A stretch of DNA of 64,000 nucleotides, from NCBI RefSeq assembly GCF_003025555.1, contig NZ_PYMH01000004.1, positions 186,001 through 250,000 on the forward strand. Direction: 5' to 3'. Positions 33,938-43,877 of this stretch are shown piece after piece (position 1 is the stretch's first letter; each line of letters begins with the position of its first letter). The stretch is from Photobacterium lutimaris (GTDB lineage: Bacteria > Pseudomonadota > Gammaproteobacteria > Enterobacterales > Vibrionaceae). A model generated the notes under the pieces. The model did no database searches. It saw only the letters and a list, made by a program, of their open reading frames with translations, and had not been told where the DNA came from. The translations under genes were made by a program, and so were the position numbers.

Positions 33938-36697
33938 ATGAGTATTAAAAAACCGTGGTTAGGGTTCGTGATTGCGTCAGTATTAGCAGGATGTAATTCG
34001 GGATCAGACTCGGACGCTGATCCGGCGGTATCTTTGGTATATCGTGCTGACAATGACACAATTATCGAGCAGGGCGAAGTGACGCTTACGTGGAAGGCGG
34101 AGAATGCCCGTGCTTGTGTGGCAAGCGGGGCTTGGGAGGGAGAGAAGCCTACTTCCGGTACCCAGACTATTTCTGTTATTGATAAAGGTACCCATAAATT
34201 TGAGCTGACTTGCCGGTCTAACAGTTCCGAAGCCAAGGAGAGCATTGAGGTTGGCGCTTACGCGTATGAAGATGTCGAAAGCTTGGTCATGGATAATGCC
34301 GCACCGCTTTCGCATATTGTCCAATCGCTATCAACCCCTCCACAATCTGAAACTGTCATCCAAGTTGATGGGTCGGCAGTGCAGTCGCTTGACTACAACA
34401 ATGGAACGTTGAGTTTTATTTCGCCCAATGACAGCGGTGAGGACCAGACATTGCGCTTTCAGGTGGGCAGTGACAAAACCGCGATTTACCGCGTCGATGT
34501 TCGTTCTAGCATGGCACCACTTGTAGAAAAAGTGGCGGGTTACCTTGTTGATGATGATGGTAATGAGACCCCCATTGCGATAGCGCTTGATCTCATCCCG
34601 TCAGGCTTTGACAGCGGGTATATTTACCCTGTCAATTCGGCGACCAGCCTGTTTAGCTTTTCGGTAGTCAACGCTGTCGGGCAGTTGCAGACGGTTGATC
34701 CCAAATACCTGCATATGATGTTGGATAGCGGAAGCGATGTGTACAATGTGACAGAGTACTTTGCTATCGACGGCGGTACGATTACTTTGCTGGCCAGCAA
34801 GAAACCAGATTTTGATGCGCTGCTCGGAGATGGTCAGCAGATATTATCGATAAGTGGCTTCAATGATAACGATGAGTCTTTCGATAGCTTGGTTAAATTT
34901 TATCCCGGTACCAATTCACTAAAAGGCGAGGTAACCCTCAACGGCCAAGCAGTCGCTTTACCTTCGACGGCAAGGCTGGTGCTGAGCTCCTTCACCCATA
35001 ATATCAACATGGAAACCACTGTCAGCGATTCGGGTACGTATGAGTTTCCGTCAATCCCTACTGATTCCTACCAGTTACGTATTGTTGATACCGGCGAGCC
35101 GCCGCTTAAGGGGATTGCGTTATTTGCCGTAGATGTTGCGGGAAGTATTGTCGAGGTCGAGCTAGTGGCTAATAACGGCGGTATAGCGTCGAAGGCGGCT
35201 TTAGTTAGTGGGGAGCAAGCATATTCCCGAGTTACCGCTACGAACCAGCCATATATCCCTCATCCACGCTCAGCAGTACCGCACCAGCAAACGGTCAAGC
35301 CTCGTTCAGTTGAAGCGGAAGATTCAAGTCAAATACTGATTGACGATCAGGTGGTAGCGGGTACGCAGAATGTTACTGTCAGCAGAACACATAGTTTCAA
35401 TGTCCCGGCTGAGATCACCGCGTTCAATGTTGTTGTCGATGTCTCCACTAACGAGTATCCGGTTTACACAACGAATCCTGATAATATTTATAACGACACT
35501 TGGGCATTCACCTGGTCTTGCGGCAATAACAATCAGTCAATGAGCGGGAAAGTGAATAATACGCACTCGACCCGGGGGACGATGATCAAGACCTCGACCA
35601 TTGAAAAATCGGGGGCAATGGAGTGTGACTATACGATTGCGACCGCAAATATCGGAGACAGCCAAGTTCCGACTTACGTGACCATTATGTTTGTCGCCGA
35701 ATCGTCCGAAATTGCGGTAAAAACCTTTCGCCATGTGAAAGGCCTGACGCGCAGCGGCAATCGCCATGTGCTAAGTGTGCCGACGGCAACGGATAGTTAT
35801 GAGGATGTGCCAATCGCAGCCAGAATCGAGTATACCCCAGCCGATGCGGTGATCGACAAAGCATCGTCGAAACTGACGGTCGGCAATCAAACCGTTGTGC
35901 TGTTCGATAACCATGATTTCAAGCAAGTCTCGCCAGGCGTACTTGAAACCGTCTTCGAGATGCCGATTGTTGATGGCGCACTGGTCAGCGATGCTAATAC
36001 CAGTATTTCGATTGCGTTGACCACCAGTTCTGGTCTGTCATCGGTACCTGTTGACCTTTCTTTTGCTAACAACTCTTCATTGATTACGCCTATTTTTGAA
36101 ACGACACATGTTCATGATACGCCGCTTTCACGTCGCTATGGCTACCGTGATGCGAGTAAAGGTGGGGATGGTTGGGGACAGGCTGCTGTTCTGACACACC
36201 TCAATGCTAATTCGGTGCTCGGCGAGACGATGTTTAATGATATTTCTGGCCAGCATGGACGCAATATCGGTCATAAATCGCACAAGCACGGCACAGATGT
36301 GGACGCTTACTATCTTGATGAAAACGGTGCGTTTGTAACCGCCATGCGTGGTAATAACTACGGAAAATACATCAAAGCAGCCTTTGATTCTGCGGCCAGT
36401 GAAGTCAGTAAAGGGGAGTTGGATGGCCCTAATGTCGTGAAAGTGCGTGATTGGGTTACAATTAACCGAACTTATGCTGAGGACTTGGTTAATACCTTGG
36501 CAGTAAAAGGGGTGTACGTTGGCAACAAAAAATGGTTTCAGGATGCGCTGCTGTATTCCAAGTTGCCGGGTGGCCAAAGCATTCCGTCCGGCAGTCATGA
36601 CGCTAATGGCTCCATTCCATTGGCACCGTGGAGCAAGCCATCAACAATCATACCGATGGCTGGAGGCCATGAAGGGCACCTTCATTTGATATTCTAA
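33938..36697 (+). CDS. Large lipoprotein with C-terminal MepA-like zinc peptidase domain
   Basis: A 919-residue envelope protein. The N-terminus has a lipobox (SVLAGC). Several beta-sandwich, Ig-like regions follow (VSLVYRADNDTIIEQGEVTLTW and later a carboxypeptidase-regulatory-like SLKGEVTLNGQAVALPSTARLVLS). The C-terminal about 190 residues match penicillin-insensitive murein endopeptidase MepA (M74, LAS fold): HKSHKHGTDVD (His779, His782, Asp789; the HxxxxxxD zinc pattern) and GHEGHLHLIF (His911, His914, His916). In MepA the same positions read SGHASHQIGLDVD and GHDDHFHV. It probably cleaves peptidoglycan crosslinks or a related peptide. The ATG at 33938 is preceded by AAGGAAAG; the codon before it is an alternative TTG. 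Confidence 0.75.
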   Translation: MSIKKPWLGFVIASVLAGCNSGSDSDADPAVSLVYRADNDTIIEQGEVTLTWKAENARACVASGAWEGEKPTSGTQTISVIDKGTHKFELTCRSNSSEAKESIEVGAYAYEDVESLVMDNAAPLSHIVQSLSTPPQSETVIQVDGSAVQSLDYNNGTLSFISPNDSGEDQTLRFQVGSDKTAIYRVDVRSSMAPLVEKVAGYLVDDDGNETPIAIALDLIPSGFDSGYIYPVNSATSLFSFSVVNAVGQLQTVDPKYLHMMLDSGSDVYNVTEYFAIDGGTITLLASKKPDFDALLGDGQQILSISGFNDNDESFDSLVKFYPGTNSLKGEVTLNGQAVALPSTARLVLSSFTHNINMETTVSDSGTYEFPSIPTDSYQLRIVDTGEPPLKGIALFAVDVAGSIVEVELVANNGGIASKAALVSGEQAYSRVTATNQPYIPHPRSAVPHQQTVKPRSVEAEDSSQILIDDQVVAGTQNVTVSRTHSFNVPAEITAFNVVVDVSTNEYPVYTTNPDNIYNDTWAFTWSCGNNNQSMSGKVNNTHSTRGTMIKTSTIEKSGAMECDYTIATANIGDSQVPTYVTIMFVAESSEIAVKTFRHVKGLTRSGNRHVLSVPTATDSYEDVPIAARIEYTPADAVIDKASSKLTVGNQTVVLFDNHDFKQVSPGVLETVFEMPIVDGALVSDANTSISIALTTSSGLSSVPVDLSFANNSSLITPIFETTHVHDTPLSRRYGYRDASKGGDGWGQAAVLTHLNANSVLGETMFNDISGQHGRNIGHKSHKHGTDVDAYYLDENGAFVTAMRGNNYGKYIKAAFDSAASEVSKGELDGPNVVKVRDWVTINRTYAEDLVNTLAVKGVYVGNKKWFQDALLYSKLPGGQSIPSGSHDANGSIPLAPWSKPSTIIPMAGGHEGHLHLIF

Positions 36698-36720
36698 CGA
36701 CGAAACGCAATGTACATATA

Positions 36721-36758
36721 CAGGCAGCCAATATCCGATTGGTTGCCTGTTTTTTTTT
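36721..36758 (+). terminator. Intrinsic terminator of the MepA-like lipoprotein gene
   Basis: The arms CAGGCAGCCAAT and ATTGGTTGCCTG pair with one G/T position around a 5-base loop and are followed by nine T. Confidence 0.93.
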
Positions 36759-36861
36759 AGAATTAATGCTATTCAAGGGGGGATATGTATCCGTATCCGT
36801 TTGGGTGTGTCTGCGACGTATCCCCTGATGTGTTATTGGTCACTTCGCAATATCTACAAAA

Positions 36862-36877
36862 TGTGTTCAATTTCACA
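36862..36877. promoter_or_regulatory. CRP-binding site upstream of the orphan malE paralogue
   Basis: TGTGTTCAATTTCACA matches TGTGA-N6-TCACA at 9 of 10 positions. It lies just upstream of the MalT-box-like cluster. Confidence 0.7.
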
Positions 36878-36908
36878 GACTTGAATTAGGGTTTGGGGGG
36901 CGTAGGCC

Positions 36909-36940
36909 GGGGGAGGATGCTCATCTCGTGTGGGAGGAGG
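36909..36940. promoter_or_regulatory. MalT-box cluster upstream of the orphan malE paralogue
   Basis: GGGGGAGGATG (36909-36919) and GGGAGGAGG (36932-36940) lie on the same strand, with a possible opposite half-box (CTCATC) at 36920-36925. Same arrangement as at lamB and malK-malE. Confidence 0.65.
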
Positions 36941-36979
36941 AAAATGCTCGGGTCGAATAAAAATAATTTGGAAATATCT

Positions 36980-38161
36980 ATGAAACGTGTGATGAAATCC
37001 TTCGCTCTGTGCTCTCTGACTGCTGCGCTTGCTTTTCCTATGGCTGCCTCTGCGATGCAGGAAGGTGAAATTCTTATTTGGATTAATGGCGACAAAGGCT
37101 ATGAAGGTTTAGCTGAAGTCGGTCGCCAATTTGAAGAAGATACCGGGGTAAAAGTAAATGTTCAGTACCCGGACTCACTGGAAGCTAAATTCCAGCAAGT
37201 TGCGCCTACAGGTGGCGGTCCTGACATTATCTTCTGGGCCCATGACCGTTTCGGTGGCTATGCAAAATCGGGCCTTCTGACAGAAATTAAGCCATCTGCT
37301 GAATTTAAAAACAAGCTAGTTGATTTCAGCTGGGATGCCGTAACTTATGACGGCAAGCTGGTGGGTTACCCTGTCGCACTAGAATCACCTTCGCTTATTT
37401 ACAACAAAGATTTACTGCCTGAGCCACCAACAACGTGGGAAGAGCTGTACGATATCGAAAAACAAATGGCGGCTAAAGGCAAGAAAGCCATTATGTGGGA
37501 CGTGAAGAACGCATACTTTACTTGGCCGATGATCTCAGCGAACGGTGGTTACGCGTTCAAGAAAACAGAAACGGGCTTTGATGGTAAGCAAATTGGTCTA
37601 AACAACGAAGCGGGTGTTGCTGGCCTGAGCTTCTTGGTTGACCTATCGAATAAAGGGGTTGTCTCGGCAGATATGGATTATGCCGTTTCTGAGTCTGAAT
37701 TTAACAAGGGCAATGTGGCGATGACCATCAATGGCCCATGGTCTTGGGCTAACCTTGAGAAATCCAATATCAACTATGGCGTTGCGGTATTCCCAACACT
37801 GAATGGTGGTAAATCAAACCCATTCGTTGGTGTGCTCAGTGCGGGTATCAACGCGGCAAGCCCTAACACTGACCTAGCGGTTGAGTTCCTAGAAAATTAC
37901 CTGATCACAGATGAAGGCTTGGCGAAGGTTAACAATGACAAGCCGTTGGGTGCTGTGACGTTGAAATCTTTCCAGCAAGCACTGTCTAAAGATAGCCGCA
38001 TTGCGGCGACAATGACTAATGCGGAAAACGGCGAAATCATGCCAAATATCCCTGAAATGACCGCTTACTGGTTTGCTGAAGGTGCCGCTATCGAGAACGC
38101 CCTTCTTGGTCGCCAAACTGTCCAAGAAGCATTAGATACTGCGGCTTCGCAGATCCGCTAA
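36980..38161 (+). CDS. MalE-family periplasmic maltodextrin-binding protein, orphan paralogue
   Basis: A 393-residue solute-binding protein closely related to the malE product at 44188 (same length, colinear). Signal peptide [25 protein letters not shown]. Maltose-contact segments are mostly kept: [35 protein letters not shown] and AYWFAEG. The segment QEPYFTW of E. coli MalE (Glu153, Tyr155) reads KNAYFTW here, so the Glu contact is replaced by Asn. No permease genes follow; it may share MalFGK2 or serve in sensing. GGA upstream fits the ATG at 36980. The GTG-started GH133-type gene follows after 105 bases. Confidence 0.88.
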   Translation: MKRVMKSFALCSLTAALAFPMAASAMQEGEILIWINGDKGYEGLAEVGRQFEEDTGVKVNVQYPDSLEAKFQQVAPTGGGPDIIFWAHDRFGGYAKSGLLTEIKPSAEFKNKLVDFSWDAVTYDGKLVGYPVALESPSLIYNKDLLPEPPTTWEELYDIEKQMAAKGKKAIMWDVKNAYFTWPMISANGGYAFKKTETGFDGKQIGLNNEAGVAGLSFLVDLSNKGVVSADMDYAVSESEFNKGNVAMTINGPWSWANLEKSNINYGVAVFPTLNGGKSNPFVGVLSAGINAASPNTDLAVEFLENYLITDEGLAKVNNDKPLGAVTLKSFQQALSKDSRIAATMTNAENGEIMPNIPEMTAYWFAEGAAIENALLGRQTVQEALDTAASQIR

Positions 38162-38266
38162 CACGCCTTAGATATGTCTAGATAAACAATAGGCATCAAT
38201 ATTATGCGCAGCTCTTGTTGGAGAGTCTGCGCATTTTTGTAATGAACGATTACCCAAGGATTACAC

Positions 38267-41086
38267 GTGAGCACAATTGAACAAGCACCTTTTCACGAGC
38301 CGTTATATGTCAAAGGGACGTTTAATGGGTGGGGTGACGACACGCCAATGACGTATATTGGTGACGGCTGTTATCAGGCTGTCGTTTGTTTTTCTGCTGA
38401 TCTTCATAATTTTAAGATTTCTGATCAGCAGGGGAGCGAAGTACTTAGTTTTGCTGCCGATAAATATAAAGCGGTTGCCTGCGAGTTAGAACAGTTTCTG
38501 CCGCTGATCCCGGCCAAAGGGATTGGTAATGATCTTACCTTCATGGCGCCAGAGACTGGCTTATACACAATTTCAGTAAACGTGTCAGATGAAAGCGTGG
38601 AAATGGTGATTGAAGCCGGTGGCGAAAATCTTGATAGCGAGCCAAATCGCGAACTGTTCAGTGCCTCGTTTGCAGTGATGGCAGGTCAGGGGCAAGTGGC
38701 TGGTAAGGGAAATAAAGTCCTGGATCCAGAACCGTTGTTCAATGAACTGGCGATCAGGGTTGAGCAAAGTGCTCCTTTTGTGTTTGGCGATAATATTGAT
38801 GGCTATTTCGATGGTGTCACCCATGGGTATGTGGCCGCCGGTAAGTACCGCCATAAACAAGGTTGGTACCTAGGCGCGACGGCATCCTTTGTCGATGGTG
38901 TACTCAATGATAAAACCTCGGCGACTGAAGCGCGTATCTATCCGTACGGTGTTACTCATGCCTTCAGCAATGACTCTGGTAACAATATTGAAGAAACTTT
39001 CATGCTGTTTTCGGGGCAGCAAAGCCGCCAGCGCAGTGCCGCAATAACGGTACGCGCGGATAAGCCCGCTACGCTGACAATAGCCCCTCAGCTAAATTTG
39101 GCGATGGATAGTTCTTCAGTGACGGCATTTGAGGGTGGGGTGGTGTACTCACTCGCGCAAGAGTTGCGCCAGCCGGGCACGCCATCGTTTATAGCCCTTT
39201 GTGCTAATCAGGCGTTCAGTTTTAAAGAAACCACATTTGGCGAAACGCCAGATCTGAAAGACAAACTTCACCTGAGTGGTCACCATGTTAAACCATTATT
39301 GACCTCGACTGAGCTACACACAGAGATGACTGTGTACTTGGCTTTTGCCGAAAGTGAAGATGAGGCAATATCACAGGCAAAAGCGCTAGTTGATAATGAT
39401 GGAGTGAGCATTCACCTGCAGCAGGTGTATGACATGCTGACCCATTCTTATGTTTGGACATCTGATAGGGAATACAACCGTGCCTTGATGTGGGCGAAAG
39501 CGTCGGGGAAAGTGTTCGTCTCAACGGAATTTGGTAAAGGAATATGGGCTGGTCTGCCTTGGTTTAAAGACTGTTGGGGGCGAGACTCTTTTATTGCGGC
39601 GCCGGGGATCACCTTGGTCAATGGCGACTTTGAAGATGCCAAGACCATCATTGATAATTTCGCCTCAATGCAATTGAATAATGAAAGCAGCGTTAATTTT
39701 GGCCGTATCCCTAACCGTGTTACCAGCTTAACCAATATAATTTATAACACCACAGACGGCACGCCGTGGATGGTACGGGAAATCTGGGATTATCTGCGCT
39801 ATAGCGGCGACAGAGACTACGCCGCGGCGATCTACCCTGTGGTTCAAACCTATATTGCGGGTATTGAAAAGCACTATCTTGATGAGCATGGGCTCATGAC
39901 TCACCGCGATCCTGATACCTGGATGGATGCCAAACTGGAAGGTAAACTGCCTTGGTCTGCCCGTGGTACTCGCGCCAATGATATCCAGGCTTTGTGGTAT
40001 ACCAGCTTATTGGTGGCAGTAGAGTTGGCGAAGCTAACCGGTGATGAGCAGGGTCGTGGGCATTACAATCAAATGGCCGAGCAGGTAAGGGAGAGCTTCC
40101 AAAGACTATTCTGGGATCATAAACAGCAAAAGTTAGCGGATCGCCTTTATAGTGATGATCAGCGTGATTTGCAGGTTCGATCTAACCAGTTGATGACAGT
40201 AACGGTACCGTTTGATAATGGTTTGCTGGAAAAAGGTATTGGTGCCAAGGTGGTGAAAAATGCCGTGAGCGAATTGCTGTTCCCGTGGGGGATCACGTCA
40301 TTGTCGCAGTATGATCCTATTTTCCATCCATACCATGCCAACCGTGACGAATACCACAAAGATGCAGCCTATCATAACGGTACCATTTGGGGGTGGAATG
40401 CGGGTTTTACTGTTTCAAGCCTGATCGCATACGGCTATGCCGATTTTGCTTATCAGCTAACCAAGAACCTGTCTGAGCAGATTTTGTATTTGGGCCACCG
40501 TGGCGCAATGAGTGAAAACCTTGATGCGTTTTTGAATGTTCAAGGCGGCCTGACCACGACGGGAACCTATGCTCAGGCATGGTCGGTGTCAGAGTTTACG
40601 CGTAATGGTTACCAGGACTACATCGGTTTTAAGCCTGAATTACTATCAGGCAAGATCGTGTTGGCACCTTGTTTACCGTCTGCATGGCAGCAGTTCGATG
40701 CCGAGCTTCGTTTTGGCGAGTCTAATGCGCTGCTAGTTAGTTACCAGCAAAATGAACACGGTCAGCAATGTTTTGAATTGCAGTATCAGGCACATTGTCC
40801 TGTGCAACTTGAGCTGCATTTGATGTCAGAAGACCAAGCGAAGTATCAACTCTTGATTAATGCTGATGAGTTACCCGCTCAGATCAACTTTGATCCGGTT
40901 AGCACAGAGGTTACCGTGAATGGTCAGCGTCGTGATCTTGAGCCTTTCCAGCCGAGCTTTGCGTCAGTCATGGGTGATCTTCGTTTTACCAAGCCGGATC
41001 TTTCATTGGTCTTTCCCGTATTGCAAGGTCAGCATGTGCTGCAGCAGCAAGTTGAGCATGCCGATCTAGCGCTGGCAACAGATTAA
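38267..41086 (+). CDS. Amylo-alpha-1,6-glucosidase (GH133-type debranching enzyme) with N-terminal glycogen-binding-like module
   Basis: A 939-residue cytoplasmic protein starting with GTG behind AAGGA. Residues about 10-60 (PLYVKGTFNGWGDDTPMTYIGDGCYQAVV) resemble the module at the start of the phosphatase at 24246. The C-terminal half is a GDE_C (alpha/alpha)6 barrel: LPWFKDCWGRDSFIAAPG, NFGRIPNRVTSLTNIIYNTTDGTPWMV, HRDPDTWMDAKLEGKLPWSARG and AAYHNGTIWGWNAGF. Family members remove single alpha-1,6 glucose stubs. It is distinct from the GlgX-type enzyme at 25395, so the locus encodes two unrelated debranching chemistries. The middle (about 170-370) is beta-rich and not identified. Confidence 0.85.
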   Translation: MSTIEQAPFHEPLYVKGTFNGWGDDTPMTYIGDGCYQAVVCFSADLHNFKISDQQGSEVLSFAADKYKAVACELEQFLPLIPAKGIGNDLTFMAPETGLYTISVNVSDESVEMVIEAGGENLDSEPNRELFSASFAVMAGQGQVAGKGNKVLDPEPLFNELAIRVEQSAPFVFGDNIDGYFDGVTHGYVAAGKYRHKQGWYLGATASFVDGVLNDKTSATEARIYPYGVTHAFSNDSGNNIEETFMLFSGQQSRQRSAAITVRADKPATLTIAPQLNLAMDSSSVTAFEGGVVYSLAQELRQPGTPSFIALCANQAFSFKETTFGETPDLKDKLHLSGHHVKPLLTSTELHTEMTVYLAFAESEDEAISQAKALVDNDGVSIHLQQVYDMLTHSYVWTSDREYNRALMWAKASGKVFVSTEFGKGIWAGLPWFKDCWGRDSFIAAPGITLVNGDFEDAKTIIDNFASMQLNNESSVNFGRIPNRVTSLTNIIYNTTDGTPWMVREIWDYLRYSGDRDYAAAIYPVVQTYIAGIEKHYLDEHGLMTHRDPDTWMDAKLEGKLPWSARGTRANDIQALWYTSLLVAVELAKLTGDEQGRGHYNQMAEQVRESFQRLFWDHKQQKLADRLYSDDQRDLQVRSNQLMTVTVPFDNGLLEKGIGAKVVKNAVSELLFPWGITSLSQYDPIFHPYHANRDEYHKDAAYHNGTIWGWNAGFTVSSLIAYGYADFAYQLTKNLSEQILYLGHRGAMSENLDAFLNVQGGLTTTGTYAQAWSVSEFTRNGYQDYIGFKPELLSGKIVLAPCLPSAWQQFDAELRFGESNALLVSYQQNEHGQQCFELQYQAHCPVQLELHLMSEDQAKYQLLINADELPAQINFDPVSTEVTVNGQRRDLEPFQPSFASVMGDLRFTKPDLSLVFPVLQGQHVLQQQVEHADLALATD

Positions 41087-41138
41087 CAGTATTGGGCTAT
41101 CGGGTATTTAGTTAGTCCGTGCTCAAAAGGCTAAAATG

Positions 41139-41168
41139 AAAAGCGCTGCGTTTGCAGCGCTTTTTGTT
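41139..41168 (+). terminator. Intrinsic terminator after the GH133-type gene
   Basis: The arms AAAAGCGCTGC and GCAGCGCTTTT flank GTTT and end in a T-run. It is also followed by the convergent small gene at 41211. Confidence 0.93.
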
Positions 41169-41210
41169 TGGTCGTCGGTTAGTTCGGTGGCTAAAGGAGC
41201 AGCACGATTT

Positions 41211-41393
41211 TCAGTCGGATTCCATATAGGTACGCCCTTCAAGGGAGTAGGGCTCATTGTCATCGTATAGGTTTCGCTGCCCTCTAAGCTTTTGCATCTT
41301 GGCCTCAAGTGCTTTTGCTTCTTGATAATTGCCCTCTTGATAAGCTAAGTGAAGGCGTTGCTCGATATCTTCGATCCTATCATGGCTGCTCAT
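41211..41393 (-). CDS. Small conserved hypothetical protein, 60 aa
   Basis: A 60-residue acidic, helical protein (MSSHDRIEDIEQRLHLAYQE, then a Lys/Glu-rich helix AKALEAKMQKLRGQ). The GGAGG eight bases before 41393 supports this start over the in-frame ATG at 41408. A coiled-coil-like heptad pattern is likely. I do not recognise a named family. Confidence 0.6.
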   Translation of the reverse strand: MSSHDRIEDIEQRLHLAYQEGNYQEAKALEAKMQKLRGQRNLYDDNEPYSLEGRTYMESD

Positions 41394-41519
41394 GTTATGA
41401 TCCTCCATTTGAAGCTATACCCACTCAGGTAAGTGGTACAACCAACTTGCCGTTTCATTTTCAGTGTAGGAGCGGATCCTCTCCCGTTCCACCCAATACT
41501 GAGCTTGAAGGCTTTTGGA

Positions 41520-42386
41520 TCAATGAATGTGCAATTTTTCTATCATTGCGCTAAAGCGACGTGCCCAAGCGGTTTCACTGTGGATACCCCCGTTATCGAC
41601 CACAAAATGACACTGCAGCTGTGCGGATTTGTGGTTAAGCCTATTGGCAAACTCAACCGCTAAATCGTGGTATAGGGCAGGGAAGGAACTTATCGAATGG
41701 TCACTGGTTTCATTGGTTCCGATGTCCATATAAATCGCTATAGGCTGATTAATATAGGTTTCTTCAATGAACGATTTCATTTCATTTGGGGCAAACCAGA
41801 AGGCCGGTGAGAAAACGCCGGCTTTGGAGAAGGCATCTGGGTATTTCAATGCTGTATAGAGGCTGATAAAGCCGCCCATCGAGCTACCGGCAACAGTCGT
41901 GGACTCTCGCTCAGGCTGAGTTCGGTAATGGGTATCAATATAAGGCTTGAGGGTCTGGATGATAAAATCACAATAGGCGTCCCCTTCGCCGCCTTGCGGC
42001 TCTTTGCCTTGCTCCCAATCAGCAAGTGCAGCCGGAGGGTTGAAAGACCAAGGTGAATACTCATCGCGGCGTCCTAGATGGTCTCTTTGCTGGCTACAAT
42101 CTACAGCGACAACGATGTGGCCGCTGGTTCTTCCTTGGCGCTGTAGCGCGTCCAGCTGTTCTGCTGCCTGCCAACTGGCGCCAGAAATACACAATTCGGG
42201 TTCAAACACATTCTGGCCATCATGCATGTAAATGACAGGGTAGTGCTGAGCGCTGGTATCGTAATCGAATGGCAGGTAAACACGTACGTTGCGGTGACGG
42301 TTTAGTTGAGGCATCCGCATATTTTTATGGACTATCATCCGATCTGGGTCATAGTTTTTCTTGAGTGGGTCAAGAGGCATAGTCAT
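41520..42386 (-). CDS. Alpha/beta-hydrolase, putative esterase (esterase D-like)
   Basis: A 288-residue hydrolase of the putative-esterase family. RVYLPFDYDTSAQHYPVIYMHDGQNVFEP, the nucleophile elbow GSSMGGFISLYTALKYPD, FSPAFWF, DIGTNE and the late NGGIHSETAW (candidate catalytic His) follow the usual order. Homologues hydrolyse esters of siderophores, acetylxylan or phenolic sugars; none can be chosen here. No signal peptide with the start at 42386, which has GGAG upstream. It lies downstream of malK on the same strand, separated by a terminator. Confidence 0.8.
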   Translation of the reverse strand: MTMPLDPLKKNYDPDRMIVHKNMRMPQLNRHRNVRVYLPFDYDTSAQHYPVIYMHDGQNVFEPELCISGASWQAAEQLDALQRQGRTSGHIVVAVDCSQQRDHLGRRDEYSPWSFNPPAALADWEQGKEPQGGEGDAYCDFIIQTLKPYIDTHYRTQPERESTTVAGSSMGGFISLYTALKYPDAFSKAGVFSPAFWFAPNEMKSFIEETYINQPIAIYMDIGTNETSDHSISSFPALYHDLAVEFANRLNHKSAQLQCHFVVDNGGIHSETAWARRFSAMIEKLHIH

Positions 42387-42410
42387 AGCTACTCCATCGG
42401 CAAGCCATAA

Positions 42411-42442
42411 AAAAAGCGCTGTTGGTTTAATCAACAGCGCTT
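42411..42442 (-). terminator. Intrinsic terminator of malK
   Basis: The arms CAACAGCGCTT and AAGCGCTGTTG (42414-42424 and 42432-42442) are perfect 11-bp complements; on the minus strand the stem is followed by seven T. Confidence 0.9.
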
Positions 42443-42470
42443 GTTTTGTTAAAAAAGAAAACGGGTTTTT

Positions 42471-43580
42471 TTATTCGCAAGGTTCTTTGTATAGGCGCTG
42501 ACATGCTCTGCCATCGCTATGGAATAGGTGACAGCGGTGCGCTGGAATATCGACTTTGAATGAATCGCCAGCATCAACGTTGATGGTATCAGGGCGGCGA
42601 TAGATGAAGTCTGCATCCATGTGCTCAAGGTGTAGGTAAGCTTGGGTCTCATAGCCAAGTTTTTCTACGACCTGTACTTTACCTTCAATCGTTGCGTCGC
42701 CTTCGCCTGCGGGTACTAAGTGCTCAGGGCGAACACCCAATGACATGCGCTCGCCTTTGGTCACGGTTGTACCATCAACAGGGATCCAGAATGCATTGCC
42801 GTCAGCCATTTGAACCATAACACGCTCAGCTTCGACTTGTTCGATGAATACACTCATGAAGTTCATCTTTGGTGAGCCGATGAAACCGGCAACAAAGCGG
42901 TTTTGCGGGTAGTGGTAAAGCTCTAGAGGCTTGCCAACCTGGGAGACATATCCACCATCAAGGACCACGATTTTCTGTGCCATGGTCATCGCTTCAACCT
43001 GATCGTGGGTGACGTAGATCATGGTACAACCGAGCTGCTTGTGCAGTTTGGCAATTTCGATACGCATTTGTACACGTAGCGCGGCATCAAGGTTAGAAAG
43101 CGGTTCATCCAGTAGGAAAACATTTGGCTGGGAAACTAAGGTACGACCGATTGCAACACGCTGGCGCTGACCACCAGAAAGGGCCTTTGGTTTTCGCTCA
43201 AGAAGATGGCCAAGCTGAAGGATATCTGCTGCGTGGTCAACACGGCGTTTGGTTTCGTCTTTGTCGGCTTTAGCTAGCTTCATGCCGAAAGACATGTTGT
43301 CGAACAGATTAAGGTGAGGGTAAAGTGCATAAGACTGGAAGACCATGCCCACGCCACGTTCTGACGGAGGTACGTCATTCATGTGCTCTTCGCCGATGTA
43401 CAAATCACCAGAAGTAATGTCTTCTAGGCCAGCGATACAACGTAGAAGTGTTGACTTACCACAGCCTGATGGACCTACGAAGACAACGAATTCACCCTCT
43501 GCAATATCGAGATCAACGTTCTTGGAAATCAGGTTATCTCCATATGCTTTACATACATTTCGTAAAGTAACACTCGTCAT
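42471..43580 (-). CDS. malK: Maltose/maltodextrin ABC transporter ATP-binding protein
   Basis: A 369-residue ATPase of the maltose importer. Walker [10 protein letters not shown], signature [15 protein letters not shown], Walker [13 protein letters not shown] and switch His [11 protein letters not shown] are intact. A C-terminal OB-fold regulatory domain follows (SLGVRPEHL). MalK also binds and restrains MalT in enterics. The start at 43580 ([14 protein letters not shown]) matches E. coli MalK (371 residues); the open frame extends 39 codons upstream without a better site. Divergent from malEFG. Confidence 0.95.
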   Translation of the reverse strand: MTSVTLRNVCKAYGDNLISKNVDLDIAEGEFVVFVGPSGCGKSTLLRCIAGLEDITSGDLYIGEEHMNDVPPSERGVGMVFQSYALYPHLNLFDNMSFGMKLAKADKDETKRRVDHAADILQLGHLLERKPKALSGGQRQRVAIGRTLVSQPNVFLLDEPLSNLDAALRVQMRIEIAKLHKQLGCTMIYVTHDQVEAMTMAQKIVVLDGGYVSQVGKPLELYHYPQNRFVAGFIGSPKMNFMSVFIEQVEAERVMVQMADGNAFWIPVDGTTVTKGERMSLGVRPEHLVPAGEGDATIEGKVQVVEKLGYETQAYLHLEHMDADFIYRRPDTINVDAGDSFKVDIPAHRCHLFHSDGRACQRLYKEPCE

Positions 43581-43877
43581 CGAGCCTATTCCTCTAAGTT
43601 GTTGTTGCCAGCAAGGCCTCATCTTATTCGCGCGTGACCTTGCGGGTAAAGAATTTTTCAGCGTAATTGAAGAAAAACTGGGTAGAACGCCATTCATTAA
43701 GGGAATAGGCGTCTACCCTGACCAAATCCAAATTATCTACTTCCCCAAGAAATAAAATGGTGCTGTCGTCTTTAAAAAGAGTGGTTAGTGCAAAAGTGCA
43801 TTACCTAACAAAAAGAACAGTGTCTTCAACTACCCAGTGGGTATGGTTGTATTCTTGCTGAGGATAAGCGTGAAAAC

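Noticed and set aside
43345..43755. 136-codon plus-strand frame over the malK 5' part
   Set aside because: It lies antisense to the Walker region of malK and shows no domain; a shadow frame.
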